Positions 16,861 through 24,280 of a stretch of 64,000 bases of DNA are shown one piece after another. The notes under the pieces were generated by a model. The model was not told the DNA's origin, made no database searches, and was given only the letters and a program-made list of their open reading frames with translations. The translations under genes and the position numbers were made by a program. The DNA is taken from contig NZ_LMBV01000018.1 in assembly GCF_001439925.1 (NCBI RefSeq), forward strand, positions 16,872-80,871. The letters run 5' to 3'. The stretch comes from Peribacillus muralis. Lineage in GTDB: Bacteria; Bacillota; Bacilli; Bacillales; DSM-1321. Every line of letters starts with the position of its first letter. Position 1 is the first letter of the stretch.

Positions 16861-16932
16861 TTGATTAAAAGATTAATCAACGCCCCTTTTTTTGATTTAC
16901 TTTTTGATTATTCAAACTTTATGATTTATATT
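16861..16932. promoter_or_regulatory. Candidate upstream activator sites and activator-gene promoter
   Basis: TTGATTAA-AAGA-TTAATCAA (16861-16880) is a perfect 8-4-8 inverted repeat 50 bp upstream of the -24 element, a good enhancer site. A smaller one, TTTGA-TTAT-TCAAA (16903-16916), overlaps the -35 (TTGATT, 16904-16909) of a plus-strand SigA promoter whose -10 is TATATT (16927-16932, 17-bp spacer). Binding there could autoregulate the activator gene. Confidence 0.7.
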
Positions 16933-16964
16933 TTAATTAACAGCAGTCGAAAGGAGTCGAAATC

Positions 16965-18368
16965 ATGAAAGACGAAATGCTTGAGGAAGAATTACAAAAG
17001 ATCATTGAAACCTCGAATAATAATATCCTGATTACCGATCAAGATGGAATCATTTTATATTCCAACCCAAAGCTGTGGGAGATTTATGGCATGAAAAGTG
17101 ACTCATATATAGGAGCCTCCGTTTATCAATTTGAGAAAGATGGCCTGCTCTCCCCCTCCATCAATGCGCTTGTTTTAAAAGAAAAGAAAGCAAAACGAAT
17201 CATGCAGCAAACAAAAACGGGTCATGTCGTCATGTCGACAGGCTATCCTATATTCAATAAAGATGGCATTCTTACGAGGGTAATCAGCTATGGTCAGGAT
17301 CAAACCGAGATCCTGCAATTGCAGGACCAATTTGAGCACTTACAAAGAAAAGTAAAAGGCTATCAAACGGAAGTCGAGGATTTGAGGGAAAAGGAGCTGG
17401 ATCACCATGATATGATCGCGAGGAGTAACGAAACGAAGCATATTATAAAAACGCTCCATAATGTTGCGAAGACCGATGCCACAATTCTCTTATTGGGCCC
17501 TTCAGGGGTAGGAAAAAGTACATTTGCCCGTGCAATACATAATCAAAGCAACCGAAAGAGAGAACCTTTCATTGAAGTAAATTGCAGCACGATACCTGAT
17601 AGCTTGTTTGAATCAGAGATATTCGGCTATGAACCAGGCGCATTTACAGGGGCAAGCACGCAAGGAAGCCAGGGCCTGATTGAACAGGCTGACAGCGGAA
17701 CCCTTTTCTTGGATGAAATCGGGGAGCTCCCACTTGCCATGCAAGCTAAATTATTGAAAGTGTTACAAGAAAAAAAGCTAAAGCGGCTCGGAGGGAAGAA
17801 AGAAATCCAAATTAACTTTCGCCTTGTAGCAGCAACAAATCAAGATATAAAGAAGATGGTGAGTGAAGGCAAGTTTAGGCTCGATTTATATTATCGATTG
17901 AATGTAATTCCAATCCAGATTCCGGCATTACATGAACGTAAAGAGGATATCCCTCTCTTAATACAACATTACTTACGTAAAACCAATACTAAATACCATA
18001 AGTCCAAAAAAATCCACCCCTCGACATATGAAGTGCTGACGCATTATGATTGGCCCGGAAATATACGCGAATTGGAAAATTTAATTGAACGACTAATCCT
18101 GACCATTGAGGAAACCATTATATTTCCGGAACACTTGCCTCATTCCATCACAGGCCAAATCGAACAGCCTGAAGATTGCTCATTGCTGGAAATTGACCAG
18201 AAATGGGAAGAGAAATTCGATTTAAAGAGGACATTGGAAAAGGTTGAAATCCAACTGCTTGCTAAAGCATCGAAGCAATGTAAAACCACTTATGAACTGG
18301 CAGATCACTTGGGCATCAGTCAGCCAACCGTCATCTATAAATTAAAGAAATACAAAAAGTTTTTTTAA
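16965..18368 (+). CDS. Sigma-54-dependent enhancer-binding activator (PAS-AAA+-HTH, RocR-like)
   Basis: 467 residues. N-terminal PAS domain (about 10-120: NNNILITDQDGIILYSN), short coiled coil (QLQDQFEHLQRKVKGYQTE), AAA+ domain with Walker A GPSGVGKST (about 178), the sigma-54 contact loop GAFTGA (about 223) and Walker B TLFLDEIGEL, then a Fis-type helix-turn-helix at the end (TYELADHLGISQPTVIYKL). It would open the SigL promoter at 16796, presumably when the PAS domain senses the pathway's substrate. Divergent from its target operon; GAAAGGAG ribosome site. Same architecture as RocR/AcoR-class activators of amino-acid catabolism. Confidence 0.93.
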   Translation: MKDEMLEEELQKIIETSNNNILITDQDGIILYSNPKLWEIYGMKSDSYIGASVYQFEKDGLLSPSINALVLKEKKAKRIMQQTKTGHVVMSTGYPIFNKDGILTRVISYGQDQTEILQLQDQFEHLQRKVKGYQTEVEDLREKELDHHDMIARSNETKHIIKTLHNVAKTDATILLLGPSGVGKSTFARAIHNQSNRKREPFIEVNCSTIPDSLFESEIFGYEPGAFTGASTQGSQGLIEQADSGTLFLDEIGELPLAMQAKLLKVLQEKKLKRLGGKKEIQINFRLVAATNQDIKKMVSEGKFRLDLYYRLNVIPIQIPALHERKEDIPLLIQHYLRKTNTKYHKSKKIHPSTYEVLTHYDWPGNIRELENLIERLILTIEETIIFPEHLPHSITGQIEQPEDCSLLEIDQKWEEKFDLKRTLEKVEIQLLAKASKQCKTTYELADHLGISQPTVIYKLKKYKKFF

Positions 18369-18482
18369 TGCAATAAAAGCACCTATACAGAAAAACCATT
18401 CACTTCTGGTTTCCGGATTGCTGCAGCTTATCGGTTCCGGCTTTTGAATACTGTATCGTTGGACAAAAATGAGTAAAAAAAA

Positions 18483-18503
18483 GGGCCCCCATAAATGGGA
18501 GCC
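18483..18503 (-). terminator. Intrinsic terminator (minus strand)
   Basis: Minus strand GGCTCCCAT/ATGGGGGCC with a 2-3 nt loop and eight Ts. It follows a possible micro-ORF at 18526 and indicates a short minus-strand transcript. Confidence 0.75.
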
Positions 18504-18525
18504 TGAAATTTCAGTGAAGGTAAAG

Positions 18526-18585
18526 CTATTGTATGTAAAAGGCGACCATTCCGCTTCCCACAGCACGGCGATAGCAAAAAAACAT
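18526..18585 (-). CDS. Possible 19-residue micro-ORF
   Basis: AAGGGTGGAAAT precedes ATG and the frame reads MFFCYRRAVGSGMVAFYIQ before TAG; a strong terminator follows 23 bp later. The transcript could instead be a small RNA. No homologue recognised. Confidence 0.25.
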   Translation of the reverse strand: MFFCYRRAVGSGMVAFYIQ

Positions 18586-18644
18586 ATTTCCACCCTTACT
18601 AATAAATATGGAAAAATATAGTCTCAGTTTAAAAACTTAAACTA

Positions 18645-18690
18645 ATTAAAATTGATTGGAGTGGAAATCAACCACACTGCATTACTTGTT
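18645..18690. repeat. End fragment of the dispersed repeat
   Basis: ttgattggagtggaaatcaa followed by ccacac is the reverse complement of the gtggttgatttcc end seen at 3901 and 50191. Confidence 0.45.
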
Positions 18691-18764
18691 GATTAGCAAA
18701 AAAGTATTTGAAAACGAAAAGGTCGATAACTACTCTTCATTATCGATCATTAAGAAAAAATAAA

Positions 18765-18801
18765 AATGAATCAGGAAGCGCTGAGCACTTTCTGATTCAT
18801 T
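18765..18801 (-). terminator. Terminator of the 42-residue gene
   Basis: Minus strand AATGAATCAG/CTGATTCATT stem with extra pairs inside, followed by TTTTATTTTTTC. Eight bp after the stop codon at 18809. Confidence 0.8.
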
Positions 18802-18808
18802 ATCTGTT

Positions 18809-18937
18809 TTATCTTTTATCCGGAAGGTTTTTGGGAACATAATCATTCAGTTTGTTGAATAAAGACGTAATGTAGGAGTTGAGTTCAAATCGACCCTCCT
18901 GTACAAATTCAGCTAGCGACACTCCATTCTTTTTCAT
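18809..18937 (-). CDS. Small protein of unknown function, 42 residues
   Basis: Starts MKKNGVSLAEFVQEGRFELN and ends NDYVPKNLPDKR; no membrane segment, mixed charge, probably helical. It has all parts of a gene: AAAGGGGG 8 bp before ATG, a consensus SigA promoter with an overlapping cre site (19040-19069), and an intrinsic terminator 8 bp after the stop. I do not recognise a family. CcpA control suggests expression when preferred sugars run out. Confidence 0.65.
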   Translation of the reverse strand: MKKNGVSLAEFVQEGRFELNSYITSLFNKLNDYVPKNLPDKR

Positions 18938-19039
18938 ATCTTTTCCCCCTTTTAGCATGTCATCCTGTTGCATAACCCTTTCAACCACTACTGCCTGTGA
19001 ATTCAGGAATTCCCACGATCTTCTCGTATTCTTATAATT

Positions 19040-19069
19040 ATTATACCCTTAAAAGAAAGCGCTTACAAT
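19040..19069 (-). promoter_or_regulatory. SigA promoter with overlapping cre (CcpA) site
   Basis: Minus strand -35 TTGTAA (19063-19068), 17-bp spacer, -10 TATAAT (19040-19045). TTGTAAGCGCTTTCT over the -35 and spacer matches the cre consensus WTGNAARCGNWWWCA at 14 of 15 positions, so glucose repression through CcpA is expected. Confidence 0.8.
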
Positions 19070-19208
19070 CTAGTTGTGAAGATTCTGTAGATTCCTATAT
19101 CCTTAGACTCGATTAAAGAACGTGCTAACGTTAGTATGCTTTAATGAATTTCATGATCGGAGACTTTTCTATATATGATAACCCTTGTCTGTCATTCTGC
19201 GCAAAGTT

Positions 19209-19388
19209 TCATGAGATGCTCTTCAATAGTTCAGTTAAACGGATGAACTCTTCCTTATCCCTATCCTTCAAGGAGTCATCGATCGCTTTTTCAATTTGTG
19301 CTTTTCTATAATCGCTTAGGGCCTTTTCCAATACCATTTCAGCCATCTCTTCAGGCTCCAGTGATGTTCCCGGCAATTGCTTCTCCAT
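19209..19388 (-). CDS. Small IDEAL-domain-like protein
   Basis: 59 residues from ATG with AAGGAG 10 bp upstream. The C-terminal half, QIEKAIDDSLKDRDKEEF followed by IRLTELL, resembles the IDEAL motif (pattern I-D-E-A-L-D-x(3)-D-x(3)-F-x-x-L-x-x-x-L) found in small Bacillaceae proteins such as the YpiB C-terminus. N-terminus acidic. Cytosolic, function unknown. No clear terminator; a single TTATCCACA lies about 100 bp upstream (19487). Confidence 0.6.
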   Translation of the reverse strand: MEKQLPGTSLEPEEMAEMVLEKALSDYRKAQIEKAIDDSLKDRDKEEFIRLTELLKSIS

Positions 19389-19823
19389 TAGAAACCAACT
19401 CCTTAACCTTTTTTCTATTATACTAAGTAACTTGGATATTATTAATATTTATTTCATTGCTTGTTTATTTATTTCCTTATCCACATGATTCCCACATTGC
19501 CACTCTTCTATACATAAAATATACTAAATGATTTTGTCATCCATCAGTTAAAATCGATCCCTTTCATTTTGCAACTTACAACTGTTACAGTAACCTAACC
19601 TTTTCTTCGATAATATCTCCCATTAATATAGAATTAATTATATCTGGCAGTTAAAATGACATGCTTTATTTAGAAAAGTCGGCAATCTATTGAAGGAAAT
19701 GGACACCTCCACTAAACCATTAGAATAATCCATTTTTTTACTTATATTCACTTACTAACGATTTTGTTCATGCAAACGTACGGATTAGTTACGATGACGA
19801 ACGAATCTTGCTTGGATTGTCGG
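19389..19823. other. AT-rich intergenic stretch
   Basis: Promoter region of the IDEAL-like gene is expected here; I see no strong -35/-10 pair, ORF or hairpin. Confidence 0.4.
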
Positions 19824-19975
19824 TCGAATTACTAGTGATTTCGGTTGAATTATTTTGGTCTAGATCGAATTATTGGTGGTTTAGGTTGAATTATTTTGGT
19901 CTAGGTCGAATTATTTTGATCTAGGTTGAATTATTTTGGTTTAGGTCGAATTATTGGTGGTTTAGGTCGAATTCA
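19824..19975. repeat. Tandem array, 20-21 bp unit, about 7 copies
   Basis: Units alternate between TCGAATTATTGGTGGTTTAGG (21 bp) type and TTGAATTATTTTGGTCTAGG (20 bp) type, with the fixed core T(C/T)GAATTA and the end TTTAGG/CTAGG. Divergence is low in the middle and higher at the ends. Period is not a multiple of three throughout and no ORF runs across it. Confidence 0.85.
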
Positions 19976-20072
19976 ATAGCCTGGGCTCCTGAAACTAAAT
20001 CACTTACACTTAGTGAAGCCAGTAATAGTGGAAAGACAAATAAAATCCTTTAAGTTTAACCATAAGTCGCAC

Positions 20073-20109
20073 GAAACAGGCACCGGAATTTTCAGCTGGC
20101 GCCTGTTTC
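20073..20109 (+). terminator. Terminator-like hairpin
   Basis: GAAACAGGC/GCCTGTTTC arms with inner ACC/GGC pairs and a following TTTTTG. T-run is on the plus side, though no plus-strand gene ends here; a small RNA from the repeat side is possible. Confidence 0.5.
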
Positions 20110-20160
20110 TTTTTGATGTTTTAACACATCCGTATTTTCACTTCTTCTCTCAGCCATTCC

Positions 20161-20580
20161 TCAATTCCTTCTCTTATCAAGTCCATCATTCAATATTTTC
20201 ATTTGAAAGCGAAAGTAGAGATAGAAAATTGTCCAAATGGTCACATAGAAAGGGATGAAAATCAATATACCAGTCACTAATCCTTTCATGCTGAATGAGA
20301 TCCAGCCAACGAAGAAAGATAGTAGAAAGTAGAGGATGCTGACAGTTAGGAAGTGCATGGTGGTCTGAAATAATAAGCTCCATTTTTCAATTTCGAATAA
20401 GATGGTTGCCGTGCTGAAAAACCAGCCACATAATAGGCAGCCTATCGCATTTTTCACGAACATCTCACTGTCCAATGCTGTAATCTCACCAAAACCGATG
20501 ACCCCAAAACACGTCAACACCATGACGAGCGCTCCAAAGCAAATTCCGACAAAGCTACTGAATAATAGTGTTTTCATCAT
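20161..20580 (-). CDS. DUF3021 family membrane protein
   Basis: 139 residues from ATGATG at 20580, whose first ATG overlaps the stop codon of the LytTR gene (ATGA) and which is preceded by AAGGAAGGG. Four membrane helices (VGICFGALVMVLTCFGVI, NAIGCLLCGWFFSTATILF, a third pair near FLTVSILYFLLSFFVGW and IFIPFYVTIWTIFYLYF). DUF3021 proteins are the usual partners of stand-alone LytTR regulators and in streptococcal LytTR regulatory systems act as membrane inhibitors of them. Confidence 0.85.
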   Translation of the reverse strand: MMKTLLFSSFVGICFGALVMVLTCFGVIGFGEITALDSEMFVKNAIGCLLCGWFFSTATILFEIEKWSLLFQTTMHFLTVSILYFLLSFFVGWISFSMKGLVTGILIFIPFYVTIWTIFYLYFRFQMKILNDGLDKRRN

Positions 20581-21032
20581 AATCCCTTCCTTTTCCATTG
20601 AAATGCTTTCTTGATTCCTTGAACATAATGCCGGGAAACGTATTCCTTCTCCCCTGACCGGAAATATACACATAATGTCCCGTTGAAAGATGCTTCAAAT
20701 TTGCTTAACTCATCAAGGTTGGCGATCACCGACTTGGACAATCTCACAAACTGATTACCAGGAAGATCCCTTTCAAGCTCGTATAATCTTTCTTTCATTT
20801 CGAACGTCCCCTGTTTCGTTCGTACCATTATGGATTCTTGTTCGGTGAACAAACAGATTATTTCCTCTGCCCGGAAAACATGCTGCATGTCTGCCTTCCG
20901 TCCAACAAAGTATGGCCTTTTCCTTTCTTTTAAGCGCTCCATCAGCTGCTCCACTTCCTCATTCCAAGTATGGTTGCGAATTAGCACTTCTATCGCCTTG
21001 ACCTCCTCATCGATCTCTACCTGAATTTTCAT
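20577..21032 (-). CDS. LytTR-domain DNA-binding regulator without receiver domain
   Basis: 151 residues. Residues 50-145 form a LytTR domain: AEEIICLFTEQESIMVRTKQG, LYELERDLPGNQFVRLSKSVIANLDEL and the end VSRHYVQGIKK. The first 45 residues are not a phosphoreceiver. Coupled by stop/start overlap to a DUF3021 membrane protein, so the pair is a LytTR regulatory system: the membrane partner holds the regulator inactive until an unknown envelope signal. Targets unknown; autoregulation is common. AAAGGGAGG before the ATG. Confidence 0.88.
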   Translation of the reverse strand: MKIQVEIDEEVKAIEVLIRNHTWNEEVEQLMERLKERKRPYFVGRKADMQHVFRAEEIICLFTEQESIMVRTKQGTFEMKERLYELERDLPGNQFVRLSKSVIANLDELSKFEASFNGTLCVYFRSGEKEYVSRHYVQGIKKAFQWKRKGL

Positions 21033-21160
21033 ATGTGCGGCCTCCCTTTAGCTTGTAGTTTAAGTATATTGAGAAATCGAAAAGTTAGTTTATGATTTTC
21101 GGTAACAGGTAACATATATGCCCTAACTTGTATGAAATGAACACTTACATACACTAAAAA

Positions 21161-21182
21161 ACCGTCCAAAAAGTTGGACGGT
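21161..21182 (-). terminator. Terminator of the thioesterase gene
   Basis: Stem accgtccaa/ttggacggt, 4-nt loop, TTTTT on the minus strand. About 75 bp after the stop codon at 21258. Confidence 0.85.
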
Positions 21183-21214
21183 CCGATTTCTATTAATAAG
21201 TTATACTGCATATA

Positions 21215-21230
21215 AAGTAAGCGCTTACTT
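21215..21230. promoter_or_regulatory. 16-bp perfect palindrome AAGTAAGCGCTTACTT
   Basis: Lies between the thioesterase stop codon and its terminator, upstream of the LytTR gene. The GTAAGCGCTTAC core resembles CcpA/LacI-type operators with a central CG. It could be an operator for the LytTR-DUF3021 operon, or simply part of the 3' UTR. Confidence 0.5.
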
Positions 21231-21257
21231 ATTTTGTTTCCAACATTCATCATTACG

Positions 21258-21743
21258 TTAACCTTTACTAATAAAAGTGCTTGGCATTAAGACTGCGACA
21301 ACCTCTCCGCGAGCGCAAACTGTATCATTAGCAAATACTTCTGTCTCAATTCTCCATTTTTTAGGATGAATCTCATGAATTGTGCCAACGGCCATTAATG
21401 CCACATCTTTCGGGGTTGGCTTTACGAATTCCACATTTAATGAAGCAGTGACAAACCTTGGAGGCTCCGTCCCGTCCCCTACTTCATGCCCGTTTTTTCG
21501 ATGCAAGGCCAACGCAGCCGAACCAGTTCCATGACAGTCAATTAGCGAAGCGATCAAGCCGCCATAGACAAATCCGGGGATGGCCATATGTTCCGGAAGC
21601 GGTCTATATATCGTCCTAGTATTCTCGCCATGCCAGCCTGTCCGAAAATGATGGCCCTTTTCATTTAATCTACCACATCCATAGCACCAGGCAAATTCGT
21701 CGGGATACTCATCTTGGATCGCTTTAAACTCTTTCTCCTCCAT
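21258..21743 (-). CDS. PaaI-like hotdog-fold thioesterase
   Basis: 161 residues. Hotdog signature GFVYGGLIASLIDCHGTGSAAL (about residues 57-78) followed by SLNVEFVKPTPKD, typical of acyl-CoA thioesterases. An N-terminal extension EFAWCYGCGRLNEKGHHF carries CxxC and could bind metal or just stabilise the fold. Cytosolic hydrolysis of an acyl- or aryl-CoA ester is the expected role; substrate unknown. GGAGGAGG ribosome site, single gene. Confidence 0.85.
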   Translation of the reverse strand: MEEKEFKAIQDEYPDEFAWCYGCGRLNEKGHHFRTGWHGENTRTIYRPLPEHMAIPGFVYGGLIASLIDCHGTGSAALALHRKNGHEVGDGTEPPRFVTASLNVEFVKPTPKDVALMAVGTIHEIHPKKWRIETEVFANDTVCARGEVVAVLMPSTFISKG

Positions 21744-21949
21744 CGTCTATTCACCTCCTCCTTTTCAGAATATTATAATATTCAATGATACTGTAGCAGC
21801 TTCATTAATTCAATATTATGATTATCACGCTTAATTCAGTAATAGAAGTTCTGAGAATTCATTGGCATTTGACTTTTTCGCGCTAAGTGAGTGTTGAATT
21901 CTAAATGTTTTCAGTGCATTTTGCTACTCCATTTCTCGAAACAAATGAC

Positions 21950-21986
21950 AAAAGCCCCTGTACGATAATTGATTTCAGGAGCTTTT
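21950..21986. terminator. Terminator of the glycosyltransferase cluster
   Basis: AAAAGCCCCTG/CAGGAGCTTTT (one mismatch) with 15-nt loop; T-rich on both sides. Confidence 0.65.
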
Positions 21987-22108
21987 AGTTGACCAATATA
22001 GCAATCATCCGAAAAGAATAATTTTGATTTTAGTAGTTACACTCAGCCACATTGCTTTACTATTTTTTCCGCAATGTCTATTATTTTTTTTGCAGGCTTA
22101 CCATCTTA

Positions 22109-23899
22109 TTAAAAGTTAAGCCTTTTCCTTAAATCCCAATACTTGAATGTCATCTTACCCATTTTTGACTTCGAAAGTGAATCGTATTTACGTTCAAGAG
22201 ATAGATTTTGTTTTTCCATCTTGTTCATTTGTTTAAGTTGAACTGCATTCAGTTTTTTTAATTGCTTTACTTCTTTAATCAATTCTTTATTTTTCCCTTT
22301 TATTTCATTGTTTTTATTATCGACTATTATCCGTTCCTTCAATGGAATTTCGATATCTTTTGGTCTTAATTTCGGACTGCTATTGGTTTTAAATCCGATA
22401 ATTTTTAAATACGGCAGGTTATTTTGAATATTTTGCTCAAAGCTTTCATCACTTTTATGAACTTGGAGGAAGGTAAAACATCCTGCTTGTTCAGCTTGAA
22501 TGATTCGGCCATAACCAGACAGTTTCACTAGTTTTTCTACCTTCGTTAATTCCTCAGGCATGTTACTGAAAATATAGGTAAAAACTTCTTCAAGCTCGAT
22601 TTTAGCTGCCAATTTCTTTACCTTCGATGTTGATACATGCTTATTCAGTTCTTTTAAGTCAGCTTCATCCATATAATACACATTTTCACTTTTATCTAAA
22701 TAATCTGAAATACGTCTACTCCATAATAGCCCTTGCAGTTTCTTTAATGTTTCGGAAAATAAAAACTGCCTGCTAACTTGATACATTCGTTGAGCGGCAA
22801 ACTCATATATATCCTGATTACATAGTGCCAATTTGACTGCGCTACGGAAATCCTTCTCTGTAACAGCATATAAAGGGTAATCTTCTCCAAAGATCTTTAC
22901 ATGCATTTGGGTTGGATTCATGATAACGGCCTTCCTTAACATTCCGTATTCCAACAGCTTCGTAGACAGCTCCAGACTGCTGTCCATTTCCTCACTTCTC
23001 CAAGTGATCCCGATGTCACTGTTCACGATTAATTGTTGAGCATTCTCCCTGGTCAATGCCCCGTACCATGAAAGTCCGTCTGTATTTTCCAGGAGATATT
23101 TCGCTTCCTCCTTAAACTGAGATCCATCCTTAACCCATTTGAATTTATCCCCCGCTACATCGAGTGATAGATTCGGAATCTCACGTTTTAATTCTTTAAA
23201 AGCGGTTATGATCGGGATAGTCTTCCAATCAGGGTCGAATTTTCCGGTATATACAAGTTTGTTGTTTAACCGAATCTGCCCTTCCGCTGATTCGATGTTC
23301 GGTATCATCGGGGTAAGCAGGGAAACTTTGTTTTTTTCTTTATCCAAATTTAGAATTTCAATGACAAATTCGCACATCTCTTCTGTTTGACATAAGAAAT
23401 ACGCACACTGTTCATATATATTTTTGATGCTCTCATATTTTTCTTCATTAACATTCTGACCGATGTGAGTCAGTCCTGTCGCATAAACTAATGTATTCTC
23501 TATGATATGCTTATGCTTGACTATTTTTTCAACAGTCTCGATGCTTCTTACAAATAACCAATCATATTCCTTTTGACTCCAATAATGAGAAATGAGCATT
23601 TGGGCTATATCAAAATCAATGACACCCCTTTTCACCCATTCTTCTTCGGTCGCATAAAAAAAAGGATCAACAAAAGGATTAATAATCTTGATGTTGTCAA
23701 ACTTTTCAAGCGGTTGTATTAAGATAGTGCGCTTGACTGGGCAAGCTAAAAGTAAATCAACCTCGATATTAGAATCTAACGCAAAAGTAGAAGCTAAGGA
23801 AGATAAAAATACGGCAGAACCATCCATTGAATTCATGTCAATAAAGCCAAATAGAAGTACTTTCATTTTTCTGTTATGCACTAATTCATGTGAACTCAA
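22109..23899 (-). CDS. Glycosyltransferase (GT4-like) with C-terminal coiled coil
   Basis: 596 residues from a TTG at 23899 (GGAG 8 bp upstream; a GTG three codons earlier is too close; ATG 23866 has no ribosome site). Residues about 15-400 have the GT-B layout: KVLLFGFIDMNSMDGSAVF, NKLVYTGKFDPDWKTIPII, GLSWYGALTRENAQQLIVNSDIG and STKLLEYGMLRKAVIM near the donor site. From about 530 to the end is a coiled coil (NNEIKGKNKELIKEVKQLKK) finishing with KSKMGKMTFKYWDLRKRL. Probably builds a surface polysaccharide or glycoprotein glycan. Third gene of the cluster beginning at 25465. Confidence 0.75.
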   Translation of the reverse strand: MSSHELVHNRKMKVLLFGFIDMNSMDGSAVFLSSLASTFALDSNIEVDLLLACPVKRTILIQPLEKFDNIKIINPFVDPFFYATEEEWVKRGVIDFDIAQMLISHYWSQKEYDWLFVRSIETVEKIVKHKHIIENTLVYATGLTHIGQNVNEEKYESIKNIYEQCAYFLCQTEEMCEFVIEILNLDKEKNKVSLLTPMIPNIESAEGQIRLNNKLVYTGKFDPDWKTIPIITAFKELKREIPNLSLDVAGDKFKWVKDGSQFKEEAKYLLENTDGLSWYGALTRENAQQLIVNSDIGITWRSEEMDSSLELSTKLLEYGMLRKAVIMNPTQMHVKIFGEDYPLYAVTEKDFRSAVKLALCNQDIYEFAAQRMYQVSRQFLFSETLKKLQGLLWSRRISDYLDKSENVYYMDEADLKELNKHVSTSKVKKLAAKIELEEVFTYIFSNMPEELTKVEKLVKLSGYGRIIQAEQAGCFTFLQVHKSDESFEQNIQNNLPYLKIIGFKTNSSPKLRPKDIEIPLKERIIVDNKNNEIKGKNKELIKEVKQLKKLNAVQLKQMNKMEKQNLSLERKYDSLSKSKMGKMTFKYWDLRKRLNF

Positions 23900-23936
23900 A
23901 GTTTTCACTCCAATGACTGAAATGTGATATGAATGT

Positions 23937-24260
23937 CTATTTTTTAATCTGTTCTTTCATAGATGATTTAAGTTCAAGGTATTTCAATGTGAACTTCCCC
24001 ATATATGTAACGTTAAATTTGTGCTCCAGTACCTTAAGTCTGCGGATCTCTTTGATCAGCTTACTGTTCTCTTTTTCGGCAAACTTACTTTTTTCCAATG
24101 CTTCTCGCAACATCGTATTTTCTTTTGTAACGCTCTCAATAAGGTTTTGTTTTTCAGTATCATTGCTCTCGATAAGCTCCAATGTCATGGACATCATGTT
24201 TTTCATTTGTATTTCTAGTTCATCATACATCGTTTTCCAATAAACATTTCGTTCGTCCAT
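23937..24260 (-). CDS. Coiled-coil protein of the glycosyltransferase cluster
   Basis: 107 residues from the ATG at 24260, which has GGAGGGGAG upstream; an ATG at 24281 that overlaps the preceding stop codon is also possible. Almost entirely helical coiled coil (MKNMMSMTLELIESNDTEKQ, ENTMLREALEKSKFAEKENS) ending VTYMGKFTLKYLELKSSMK. That tail matches the end of the glycosyltransferase at 22109 (MGKMTFKYWDLRKRL), so the two probably interact or share a membrane-binding element. No enzymatic motif; scaffold role is inference. Confidence 0.6.
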   Translation of the reverse strand: MDERNVYWKTMYDELEIQMKNMMSMTLELIESNDTEKQNLIESVTKENTMLREALEKSKFAEKENSKLIKEIRRLKVLEHKFNVTYMGKFTLKYLELKSSMKEQIKK

Positions 24261-24280
24261 ATTGAAAAAACTCCCCTCCA

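Noticed and set aside
19487..19495. TTATCCACA (DnaA-box-like), also at 59688-59696, as possible replication or DnaA-regulatory sites
   Set aside because: Single isolated 9-mers; no cluster, no dnaA/dnaN genes and no AT-rich unwinding element beside them. Chance occurrence is likely in AT-rich DNA of this length.
19824..19975. CRISPR-like array
   Set aside because: Units are contiguous without spacers.
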